A DNA stretch of 64,000 nt, taken from the NCBI RefSeq assembly GCF_026343185.1, contig NZ_JAPEMA010000001.1, positions 1,178,001 through 1,242,000 of the forward strand. The letters run 5' to 3'. The notes under the pieces are model-generated. The model was not told the origin of the DNA. It searched no databases and worked only from the letters and a program-made list of their open reading frames with translations. Source of the stretch: Streptomyces sp. NBC_00091. Its GTDB lineage: Bacteria; Actinomycetota; Actinomycetes; Streptomycetales; Streptomycetaceae. Positions 1 through 7,600 of this stretch are shown in pieces (position 1 is the first letter of the stretch; each line of letters begins with the position of its first letter). A program made the translations under genes and the position numbers.

Positions 1-53
1 TCACCCTGCGGAAGCTGGTAGTGTTCAACCCGTCGCCGCAACGCGAACGACAC

Positions 54-125
54 GCCCCCGTAGCTCAGGGGATAGAGCAACGGCCTCCGGAGCCGTGTGC
101 GCAGGTTCGAATCCTGCCGGGGGCA
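54..125 (+). tRNA. tRNA-Arg, anticodon CCG
   Basis: Folds by hand into a full cloverleaf. The acceptor stem GCCCCCG (54-60) pairs with CGGGGGC (118-124), with discriminator A125. The D arm is 63-78, the anticodon stem ACGGC/GCCGT, the loop CTCCGGA with anticodon CCG at 87-89, and the T arm GCAGG-TTCGAAT-CCTGC. It decodes CGG (Arg). The CCA end is not encoded. The 3' part from base 81 is repeated exactly at 31532, so this copy was rebuilt by island integration. Confidence 0.96.
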
Positions 126-131
126 CTTCGC
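81..131 (+). repeat. attL: left copy of the 51-base island direct repeat
   Basis: Covers the tRNA-Arg anticodon arm to the 3' end plus six bases (cttcgc) beyond the discriminator base. All 51 bases equal 31532-31582; identity ends with g versus a at the next base. Crossover in the tRNA 3' half is typical of tyrosine recombinases. Confidence 0.93.
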
Positions 132-144
132 GAGGAGTGCTAAA

Positions 145-186
145 GAAGCCTCTGACCTGCAGAAATGCAAGTCAGAGGCTTTCTTG
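145..186 (+). terminator. Intrinsic terminator after tRNA-Arg, supplied by the island
   Basis: Arms AAGCCTCTGAC (147-157) and GTCAGAGGCTT (171-181) pair perfectly and run into a T-rich stretch. Extra CTGCA/TGCA pairing is possible inside the loop. It lies inside the island, so integration replaced the original terminator, which is still visible at 31593-31632. Confidence 0.8.
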
Positions 187-360
187 TTCATGCCAAAAGA
201 CACGCGGCCGGTGTGACCGTTGCACTTTCTAGCACCTTGCCTCTCACACGTCCCTGACCTGCGCTTTTGCCCCGACGCGTCTACGAGATCGGGCGCGCCC
301 GACCGCGTGAAACCGGCTCGCGCGGGAGATGCGTGGGACGCAAGGTCTACGCGGACCGCT

Positions 361-379
361 TGATTCTCCATGAGAATCA
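361..379. repeat. 8-base palindrome just 3' of the integrase relic
   Basis: TGATTCTC and GAGAATCA are perfect inverted arms around a 3-base loop. It lies 11 bases beyond the integrase stop. It could be a weak terminator for the leftward gene or a protein-binding site. Apart from this and the terminator I see nothing functional between 187 and 389. Confidence 0.4.
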
Positions 380-389
380 TGACGGTCCC

Positions 390-1700
390 TCAGTTGCACT
401 CGTCCAGAAGCGCGTCGATGCGTCTGTTCGCGAGGGCCTGGCGCCCATAAAGGCACTTCGCATACCGGGTCATGAGGACCTCCACGCTGCTCCCAGCCCG
501 TTCGGCGGCTTGGGTGGGATCGACGCCGGCGTTCAGCCAGGTGGACAGGGCCGAGTGCCGCAGATCGTAGGGGCGGGAGTTCGTGCGGGAGTGGCACCGT
601 ACGCGTGCCTCCCGGCGGGCGACTCTTCAGACCGCGCAGGTCGTGATTTCGTCCGCTGTCGGTCCACTTCTTGCCTACGGAGGGGCGGGTGGCATGAAGG
701 ACCACGGCGCCTCACCCTTCCGTCGGCAGTTCGCAGTCCGGCAAGGTAACCGCCACGGCTTCGGCCGGCCGCAGCCCCCCGTAGTACATCCCGGCGAAGA
801 GGCCGACCAGCCTCCGCCCCCGTGCCCGCCCGTAACCACCGACGTAGGAGACCGCACAGAGCAGGTTCCGGGCCTGCTGGGGATTGACGACCACCCGGGG
901 ATCGACCTGCTGGACGGTTTCGGTGCTGCGCCAGCTGATGTTGGCCAGTGGATCGGCGCGGAGCTGACCTAGCTCGATCGCGTACCGCACCGCGTTCACG
1001 AACGTCATCCGCTTGCGCCGCTGCGTCTCGGCAGCCGCAACCGTGCCGCCCCTCTTCAGCCGGAGGGCCTGCAGCACACCCCGCATCACGGCTGGGTCCA
1101 GCAGGTCATCCAGGGGGCGTGAAGCCCGGGCGACCCAGTCCAGGGCAAACCGCACCTCTGTGGGTGCCTTGCGCACATCGGGACGAGGCACCACGAACGC
1201 CCAGTTTCGCAACGCCCGCCGCAACAACTCGTCATCCGGCCGGCCTCGCGTCCTTCGGAGCATGGCCTCGGTGATCGAGCACAGAGCATCGTTGGTCTCG
1301 CTCCGGGTCTTCGCCGCGACCTGCACCCAGCGCGCCTCCAGATATTCGAGCGAGAAGGCGTACCAGCTGATGAGGGCCGGACCACGCCCCTTCCTCGCCC
1401 GGCCGAAGTCATCAGCGGCGGCTTCCCTGACCGCCCGGACCAACGAGGACCCGATCTCCTCGGCCAGCGCCCTGACATCCTCACCCTCCCCCGCCTCGCG
1501 CCTCCGGCGGGACTGCGCGGCGACCACCGCCTTCGGCACGCGCCCCTTCTTGGGGCCACCTCATACCCGGCCTACCGCACTCCGCATGGCACCCACCACC
1601 TCTCTCCAGGTCAACGCAGCACCTGCGCCAGCCATGCCAGCCGGAAACCGCCGTGGCAGGTAGGCCGCCAAGGCGCGCTTGCCCTGGCCCGCGCCGACGA
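390..1700 (-). pseudogene. Tyrosine recombinase (phage-type integrase), inactivated
   Basis: Site-specific integrase that would have moved the island. Three pieces can be read. An N-terminal part ending in AVGRV runs to an in-frame TGA (1561-1563). The main core-binding and catalytic part, up to GLRPAEAV with the first catalytic Arg, runs to a second in-frame TGA (712-714). The C-terminal part, in another frame, has YDLRHSALSTWLN (the HxxR-type motif) and MTRYAKCL with the likely nucleophile Tyr, ending at 390. Both stops are one base from TGG, the Trp expected there. Between PLPHEL and RPYDLRH about 55-65 residues usual in this family are absent and the frame shifts. The 5' limit near 1700 is approximate. 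Upstream sequence to 1770 shows no clear gene. Confidence 0.88.
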
Positions 1701-1771
1701 CCTACGCCCCCCTCGGCGGCTCCGTCAGCGCAGCGCGGGATCTCCATCGCCGCGGATCGGGCCAAAGCAGG

Positions 1772-1800
1772 TTGAAGGAAAACTTCAAATCTGGCAGACT
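1772..1800 (+). promoter_or_regulatory. Putative promoter/operator of the first defence operon
   Basis: A palindrome TTGAAG-gaaaa-CTTCAA (1772-1788) lies 52 bases before the first operon gene in locally AT-rich sequence. TTGAAG also fits a -35 box, with CAGACT 17 bases downstream as a weak -10. A repressor on the palindrome would cover the -35 region. The assignment rests on pattern only. Confidence 0.4.
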
Positions 1801-1839
1801 CGACCTGAATCGAAGTCCAGAGTTTGACTGGAGGCACGA

Positions 1840-2250
1840 ATGCCCATGCGCCCCATCAGCGTCGACGACGAAGTGTTCGCTTTCCTACAAAGCCACGGTG
1901 AGCCCCTCGTGGATACGCCCAATGACGTTCTTCGGCGCCTCCTCCTCGATGACAGTGCCCCCGCCGCGGAACGGCGCCCCGGGGATCTGGCCCCACTCAT
2001 CGAGGCAGGACTGCTCAAGGCCGGGGACGTGCTCGTCCACCACCAGCCCCGCCGGGGCCTGACCCACGAGGCGATCGTGACGGCCGACGGGTGGATCGAG
2101 ATCGAGGACGGCCGCGCCTTCTCCAAACCGTCCCCGGCGCTCAAGGCTCAGACCGGCACCGAGATCAACGGCTACGGCAAGTACGTCCTCAAGGAGCGGC
2201 CCGAAGTGCGGCTGCAGGACCTCCGCGAGCAGGCGCGGGGCCAGGCCTGA
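1840..2250 (+). CDS. SeqA-N-like / RAMA domain protein
   Basis: Protein of 136 residues. Residues 6-36 (ISVDDEVFAFL to DVLRRLL) closely resemble the ribbon-helix-helix N-terminus of SeqA (IEVDDELYRYI to DILRRML). Residues 48-118 fit the RAMA domain, predicted in restriction and methylase contexts to bind modified DNA; GLTHEAIVTADGWIEIEDG and the NGYGKYVL ending are typical. It probably binds DNA as a dimer and senses base modification. ATG 1840 is chosen because GGAGG lies 5 bases upstream; ATG 1846 is an alternative. The stop overlaps the next start (TGATG), so the two genes are translationally coupled. I see no nuclease motif. Confidence 0.75.
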   Translation: MPMRPISVDDEVFAFLQSHGEPLVDTPNDVLRRLLLDDSAPAAERRPGDLAPLIEAGLLKAGDVLVHHQPRRGLTHEAIVTADGWIEIEDGRAFSKPSPALKAQTGTEINGYGKYVLKERPEVRLQDLREQARGQA

Positions 2251-2744
2251 TGGCGACACACCTGATCATCATCAGCGACCGTGAACCCCTGGGCTGGGTG
2301 CTTGAGAACCAGCGCATGGCCTTTCCCGAAGGGCGCGTCGGCTCCGTTCCGGGCAAGGGTGACGAAGTCCTCCTCTACACGACGCGGGGGTGCTTTCGGA
2401 GCCCGACCAAGGACCGCGGCCGGGTGATGGGACTCGCCACGGTCACCTCCGAGGTGACGGCCCTTCCCGAGCCCGTCTCGTTCGGCGAACGGCGGTTCGC
2501 ATCGGGCTGCACGTTGCGCGTTCACGGCCTGGCCCCCCACCGCGAGGGCGTGGTGCTCGCCGATCTGGTCTCCCAGTTGGAGGTCTTCCCCGACCCCCGC
2601 CACTGGAGCGTCCGCATGCGCAGGGCCGCGCTCCCGCTCCCCGACGCGGACGCCGGATTCCTGCGGCGCGAGCTCCAGCCGCTCCTGCGCCCCTACCCCT
2701 CGGTCATCAGCGCGTACCTGAGCGAATCTGACCGATCTGGCTGA
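2250..2744 (+). CDS. EVE/PUA-like domain protein, putative modified-base reader
   Basis: A 164-residue protein starting ATHLIIISDREPLGWVLEN, with GDEVLLYTTRGCF and GRVMGLATVTSEV further on. This is the strand pattern of EVE-type PUA-like folds, which bind modified bases in DNA or RNA and often sit in defence loci. About residues 1-110 form the fold; the C-terminal part (SVRMRRAALPLPDADAGF) is helical and Arg-rich. Its ATG overlaps the RAMA-protein stop by one base, so both are made together. Family assignment is by pattern, not alignment. The intergenic gap to the kinase follows. Confidence 0.6.
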   Translation: MATHLIIISDREPLGWVLENQRMAFPEGRVGSVPGKGDEVLLYTTRGCFRSPTKDRGRVMGLATVTSEVTALPEPVSFGERRFASGCTLRVHGLAPHREGVVLADLVSQLEVFPDPRHWSVRMRRAALPLPDADAGFLRRELQPLLRPYPSVISAYLSESDRSG

Positions 2745-2748
2745 TCTT

Positions 2749-2812
2749 CCGGACGGCCGCCGTAAACTTGCCGACAAGCTGTGTGCGCTGTCGGCCGGAC
2801 GCGGCCGTCCGG
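2749..2812. repeat. 12-base perfect inverted repeat in the EVE-kinase gap
   Basis: CCGGACGGCCGC (2749-2760) and GCGGCCGTCCGG (2801-2812) are exact inverse complements around a 40-base loop. The element starts 5 bases after the EVE gene and ends 76 bases before the kinase start. It could attenuate read-through or act as an operator for the kinase. There is no T-tract, so it is not a standard terminator. Confidence 0.45.
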
Positions 2813-2888
2813 TACATCCGACCACTCCGGGCCCGTCCGCATCGCCGATGTGATCCCGAGTTCGCCACGGGTGGGGGATGGAAGCACG

Positions 2889-4232
2889 ATGAACAAGCTG
2901 AACGACACAGACCCGACCGCTCTGGGCCCGTTCCGGCTGCTCGCAGTGCTCGGACAGGGCGGGATGGGCCGTACGTACCTGGGCCGCCGACTCCCCCTGG
3001 ACAACCTCGGCCCCGAGCACGAGGCCGGCTATCACCTCACGGGTTCCGAAGAGGACACCGAGCCCGTCCTCGCGGCCGTCAAGGTCATCAAGCCGTCCAT
3101 GCTGCGGGACAGCACGGAGAACTCCGAGGAGAAGGCCCGGGCCCGCTTCGCGCAGGAGATCGAAACGATGCGCACGGTCGTCAGCGCCCGGGTTCCCGCC
3201 TTCCTCGGTGCCGACGCGGAAGCCGAACGGCCCTGGCTGGCCATGGACTACGTGCACGGCCCCACCCTCCACAAGTTCGTCCACACCGTCGGGCCCCTCG
3301 GTCTCGGCCCCTATGCGGCGCTCGGTCTCGCGCTGGTCGACGCCCTGCGGGCCATCCACGGTGTGAAGCTGCTGCACCGCGACCTCAAGCCGGGCAACAT
3401 CGCCATGGGGCCGGCCGGCCCCGTCGTGCTCGACTTCGGTCTCGCGGTCCTGACCGACCGGGACAGCAACGGAGCCCTCACCAAGACCGGCGTCGGCATC
3501 GGGACTCCCTCCTACATGTCGCTGGAGCAGGCGACCGACACCAAGCACGTCAAGGAGCCGGCGGACATCTACGCCCTCGGAGCGGTCCTCTTCTTCGCCG
3601 CCGCGCAGCGGCCTCCCTACCCGTACGGTCCGGCGGCCGCGGAGCCGAGCTGGGACGGGGTGCTTCCGGCTTGCGTGCCCCTCCTGGCCAAGATTCTGGT
3701 CCCGCTGCCGAGCGCGCGTCCGTCGCTCGACGCGGTCGAGGAGAGCCTGCTCCAGCTACTGGCGCACAACGGGCTGACCCCCGAAGCGGCAGACGGTGAA
3801 CTCCGCGACCTGGTCGCGGGCTCGGGCCTGATCCCGGAGCTGCCCGAGGAAGCCGTGGCCGACCATGCCGACCCGCAGGCGCAGAAAGCGGCTCAGCAGG
3901 CAGTCGACCACCAGGTCGCCCCTGACGAGCCCTCGGCCGACGACGGCCCGGACTTCTACAGACAGTTCTTCGGCGACGCCGAGGAGCCGGTCGTCGTGCC
4001 CGCCCCGCCGCCGGCGGTCCCCGTCGAGTACGTGCCCACCGAGCCCGACCCGAAGGCGAGCCCCGCGCCGGCGCCGTTCGTCCCGAACCAGCCGACGGTC
4101 AGCAGCTACCGGCTCGCTCCCCCGCAGCCTCCGGCGGTGCCGAAACCCACACCCGCCCCCGAGGCACCGCCCGCCGCGCTCAGGGCCGCCGAGCGCCTGC
4201 GCAAGGCGTACGCCCACAGCGGCCGCCTCTGA
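2889..4232 (+). CDS. Cytosolic Hanks-type Ser/Thr protein kinase
   Basis: The 447-residue product has an N-terminal kinase domain (about 13-300). It shows a Gly-rich loop GQGGMG (22-27), VK65, HRDLKPGN (163-170, catalytic D165), DFG (182-184) and an activation-segment end GTPSYMSLEQ. Key catalytic residues are present. A loop longer than usual (about 35 residues) separates the Gly loop from K65. The C-terminal 150 residues are Pro/Ala/Glu-rich without a membrane segment, unlike PknB-type receptors, so the enzyme should be soluble. ATG 2889 is preceded by a GGAAG site. Kinases occur in defence loci (PglW in Pgl/BREX-2), so it may phosphorylate a neighbour; that is inference. Confidence 0.85.
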   Translation: MNKLNDTDPTALGPFRLLAVLGQGGMGRTYLGRRLPLDNLGPEHEAGYHLTGSEEDTEPVLAAVKVIKPSMLRDSTENSEEKARARFAQEIETMRTVVSARVPAFLGADAEAERPWLAMDYVHGPTLHKFVHTVGPLGLGPYAALGLALVDALRAIHGVKLLHRDLKPGNIAMGPAGPVVLDFGLAVLTDRDSNGALTKTGVGIGTPSYMSLEQATDTKHVKEPADIYALGAVLFFAAAQRPPYPYGPAAAEPSWDGVLPACVPLLAKILVPLPSARPSLDAVEESLLQLLAHNGLTPEAADGELRDLVAGSGLIPELPEEAVADHADPQAQKAAQQAVDHQVAPDEPSADDGPDFYRQFFGDAEEPVVVPAPPPAVPVEYVPTEPDPKASPAPAPFVPNQPTVSSYRLAPPQPPAVPKPTPAPEAPPAALRAAERLRKAYAHSGRL

Positions 4233-4415
4233 CCCCCGGTGGGTCCGACCGGCGAGATCAGGTCACAAGGCCCCCGTCCACAGGAGCGTCCCGCCCCTAG
4301 GGTTGGCACATGGCCGCCTCGGGTGTTCAACCGCGTGGACGCCCTTGCCCCAGCACAGAATCACGCTCACGCGAGTACGTCGTGTGTGCGTGGCACGTCG
4401 AAAGGACCGCCCGCC

Positions 4416-7400
4416 ATGCCCGACGCAGCGCCCGACCTCCTTTCGGGCCCGCCCCCGGCGGGGACCGTGATCGAGGTCCGTGACGAGGAGTGGCTGGTCC
4501 GCAGCAGCAGTGTGGTCCGCCCCGGCGAGTTCCTGATCGAGGCCACCGGTGCCTCGGATCTCGTCCGCGGACACCAGGCGCGCTTCCTCACCTCGCTCGA
4601 CGGGATGCCCCGCGTCCTGCGGCCCGAGGACACTGCCCTCGTACCCGACCCCTCGAAGGGGTACCGGCTCAGCCGCCTCTTCCTGGAGGCCGTGCTGCGC
4701 AAGACCCCGCTCCCCCAGATCGAGCGCGGTCTCGCTCTGACGGACGGATTCCTGCTGGACCGCATGGACTATCAGTTGCGGCCCGCGGTGAAGGCACTCG
4801 CGAACCCGCTGCGCCCCAGGCTGCTGATCGGCGATGTCGTCGGTCTCGGCAAGACGTTGGAGATCGGCATCCTGCTCGGTGAGCTGATCCGGCGGGGCCG
4901 CGGCGAGCGGATCCTCGTCGTGACCCCCGCTCCCGTGTTGGAGCAGTTCCAGCACGAGATGTGGACGCGTTTTTCGCTGCCGCTGGTGCGACTCGACAGC
5001 GTGGGCATCTCCCGTATCGAGCGCAAGATTCCGGTCGGCCGGAACCCGTTCACGTACTACAAGCGCGTCATCGTCTCGATGGACACGCTGAAGAACGCCA
5101 AGCGCTACGGGCCGTGGCTGCAGAACATCGAGTGGGACGCCGTCGTCATCGACGAGTCGCACAATCTGATGAGCCGGAGCAGCGACCGCCGTGTCCTCGC
5201 GGATCTCCTGGCCAAGCAGACGGACGCCCTGATCCTGGCCAGTGCCACACCGCACAACGGTGACATGCGCGCCTTCACCGGGCTGGTCCGGCTGCTCGAC
5301 CCGATGGCGGTCAAGGATCCCGCGCAGCCGAAGGCGGAGGAGCTGCACCACCTCATGCTGCGCCGTACCAAGGTCAGCGAGGAGGTCGCCGAGGCCCTGG
5401 AGGGCTCCTGGGCGCCGCGTGGCGAGTCGCGCCCCGTCTACTGCGAGGCGAGCGAACTGGAGGAACAGGTCTTCGCCGAGCTGGCCCGCTCCTGGCTGAC
5501 GAACCCGGACGCCAAGGGCGCCGACCACCTCTTCCCCTACGTGCTGCTCAAGTCCTTCCTGTCCTCACACCGCGCCCTCTTTGCCACTGCCCGCGAGCGG
5601 CTCGCCAAGCTGGGCCACGCCCTGCCCGAGGGCCACAAGAAGGTCGCCGAGCCATCCCTCACCGGCTCGCAGGCGCACTCCCCCGTACCCGAGGTCGCCT
5701 CCCTGCTGCGGCTGACCGAGCTGGCCCGCGAGATCGAGCGGGCCTCCGCAGACGGGCTCGGATCGACGACCAAGCTCGCGGGCCTCGTCGACCATCTACG
5801 CGGCATTGGTGTCAAGGCCGGCAGCTCCACCCGGGCGGTGGTCTTTTCCGAGCGCCGCGAGACACTCGACTGGCTCGGACTTGTGCTGCCCCCACTGCTG
5901 GGCTGGCGCGGGGAGGCAGCCGAGTCTGCCGTCAAGGTGATGCACAGCGATGTCTCCGACACCGTGCAGATGGACTACGTCGACGAGTTCGCGCGGGCCG
6001 GCGGCGACATCCGGCTGCTGCTGACCGGCGACGGCGCGTCCGAGGGCGTCAACCTGCACCGGCAGTGCCACCACCTCGTCCACTGGGACCTGCCGTGGAG
6101 CCTGATTCGCGTCGAGCAGCGCAACGGCCGCATCGACCGGTACGGACAGACCCGCAGCCCCGAGTTCCGCGCCATGATCCTCAAGAGCGGCACGGAGGGT
6201 GCACTCGACGACCGGACCATCGCGGAGAAGGTCCTCGCCCGCGAGGCGAAGGTCCACCAGGTGCTGGGCGCCGTCGAGGCGGCGACGAAGGAGAACGACT
6301 GGGGCAAGGAGGAGCGCCGGGTGATGGAGGCCCTGCTCCGCCAGGCCACCCCGGAGGAAGCCGTACGGGACCTCGTGGCCGTCGCGTTGGAGCCGGAGGA
6401 GAACGGGGACCACGACGATGTGGACACCGTGCTTCCCATCGAGCGCCAGACGATGAGCGAGTTCGGCACCGGCCCGGACTTCGACGGGCCCACCGACTTC
6501 GAGGATTCCGGCTTCGACATCGACCTCGACGCCGATTTCGACGCTGATTTCGACCTCGACCTGGACGACATCGGCCCGGCCGAGCCCAACCCGTCGGCCT
6601 CGGACGCGCCCGGCCCCGCGCCCGCGGCCGGCCGCTCCTCCTCCGACATCCCCACCGTGAACGGACTTCGCCTCTTCGACGCCGAGTCGGCGGAGCGGAA
6701 CCGGCACGAGTTCGTGCTCACCGGGCTGGACGAGCTCGCCGAGCTGGAGTCCTTCCGACTGAAGACCGCCAGTTCCGGCACGGACCTCAGTTTCGACACC
6801 CCCGAGGACCTCGCCGACCGCCTCGGCGTCCTCCCGCCGGGATATCTGCGGGACCAGAACATCACCCACCGGATGAAGCTGACCTTCAGCCGCGAGGACG
6901 CCGCCGACTCCCTCAAGCGCGCCCGCGAGGACTCAGGGTCCTCCTCCCTGTGGCCCGACGCCCACTACGTCGGCGAACTGCACCCCGTCATCGAGTGGAT
7001 CACCGACAAGGTGCTGGTCCAGCTCGGCCGCCAGCAGGCCCGCGTCCTCCAGGTCTCCCCCGAGGCCGCCCCCGTCCCGGTGGTCCTCACCCAGGGCGTG
7101 TGGTCCAACGCGGAGGGCCGCCCGACCGTGGTGGCCTGGCTGGCGATCGACCGGCTCGACAGCCCCGAGCCCCGGGTGCGCGAGCTCACCCCGGCTCTCC
7201 TCGCGGACTTCGGCATCGGCCCCGGCATGGCCGACCACTACACGGCCGGGGACCTGGCCCCGCTCCAGCAGTTGGTCCCCCAGGCCGTGTCCGAGACCCG
7301 GCGTGAGCTCAAGAAGCTGGCCGCGGTCGCCGACAAGGAAGTGGACGCCCCACTGCGCGCCTACGAGGAGCGCGTCAGCATCTGGCGGCAGACCTCACTG

Positions 7401-7529
7401 CCCGGCTTCGACGGCGGCCGCACCGCCCGCGACGAGGCAGCCGACCGGCTGGCGACGGCCGCCGCCCGGCTGCGGACCTCCGGCGACCCGATGATCCGGG
7501 TACTGGCCGTGCTGGAGCCCGGAGCATGA
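4416..7529 (+). CDS. SNF2-family DEAD-like helicase/translocase, DrmD-like
   Basis: A 1037-residue SF2 ATPase. Walker A is in GDVVGLGKT (K146), motif II DESH (246-249), motif III SATPHN, and motif VI QRNGRIDRYGQ from Q568; the preceding GASEGVNL and HWDLPWSL are typical of SNF2 C-lobes. It should translocate on duplex DNA using ATP. DISARM class 1 places an SNF2 helicase (DrmD) directly before an adenine methyltransferase (DrmMI), exactly as here. A tract of about 40 residues around 688-728 is Asp/Phe-rich (repeated DADFD, DLDLDD) and separates the motor from a C-terminal domain of unknown function. The start ATG follows GAAAGGA. Its stop overlaps the next small ORF (ATGA). Confidence 0.85.
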   Translation: MPDAAPDLLSGPPPAGTVIEVRDEEWLVRSSSVVRPGEFLIEATGASDLVRGHQARFLTSLDGMPRVLRPEDTALVPDPSKGYRLSRLFLEAVLRKTPLPQIERGLALTDGFLLDRMDYQLRPAVKALANPLRPRLLIGDVVGLGKTLEIGILLGELIRRGRGERILVVTPAPVLEQFQHEMWTRFSLPLVRLDSVGISRIERKIPVGRNPFTYYKRVIVSMDTLKNAKRYGPWLQNIEWDAVVIDESHNLMSRSSDRRVLADLLAKQTDALILASATPHNGDMRAFTGLVRLLDPMAVKDPAQPKAEELHHLMLRRTKVSEEVAEALEGSWAPRGESRPVYCEASELEEQVFAELARSWLTNPDAKGADHLFPYVLLKSFLSSHRALFATARERLAKLGHALPEGHKKVAEPSLTGSQAHSPVPEVASLLRLTELAREIERASADGLGSTTKLAGLVDHLRGIGVKAGSSTRAVVFSERRETLDWLGLVLPPLLGWRGEAAESAVKVMHSDVSDTVQMDYVDEFARAGGDIRLLLTGDGASEGVNLHRQCHHLVHWDLPWSLIRVEQRNGRIDRYGQTRSPEFRAMILKSGTEGALDDRTIAEKVLAREAKVHQVLGAVEAATKENDWGKEERRVMEALLRQATPEEAVRDLVAVALEPEENGDHDDVDTVLPIERQTMSEFGTGPDFDGPTDFEDSGFDIDLDADFDADFDLDLDDIGPAEPNPSASDAPGPAPAAGRSSSDIPTVNGLRLFDAESAERNRHEFVLTGLDELAELESFRLKTASSGTDLSFDTPEDLADRLGVLPPGYLRDQNITHRMKLTFSREDAADSLKRAREDSGSSSLWPDAHYVGELHPVIEWITDKVLVQLGRQQARVLQVSPEAAPVPVVLTQGVWSNAEGRPTVVAWLAIDRLDSPEPRVRELTPALLADFGIGPGMADHYTAGDLAPLQQLVPQAVSETRRELKKLAAVADKEVDAPLRAYEERVSIWRQTSLPGFDGGRTARDEAADRLATAAARLRTSGDPMIRVLAVLEPGA

Positions 7530-7600
7530 CCCACCAGGGCCACCCCTACGCGTACATGAACAGCCGCAGCAGGAACAGCGAGCAGGAGCAGCAGGCGTGA
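7526..7600 (+). CDS. 24-residue coupling ORF between helicase and methyltransferase
   Basis: ATG 7526 overlaps the helicase stop as ATGA, and the ORF's own stop overlaps the methyltransferase GTG start as GTGA. The peptide (MTHQGHPYAYMNSRSR, then a Gln/Glu-rich end) has no recognised motif. Double overlap by chance is possible, but this arrangement would let ribosomes pass from helicase to methyltransferase. The AGGAGC that serves the methyltransferase lies inside it. It may be only a translational relay rather than a functional peptide. Confidence 0.4.
   Translation: MTHQGHPYAYMNSRSRNSEQEQQA

Noticed and set aside
4239..4415. 59-residue N-terminal extension of the SNF2 helicase
   Set aside because: No ribosome site or conserved sequence; ATG 4416 has GAAAGGA upstream.
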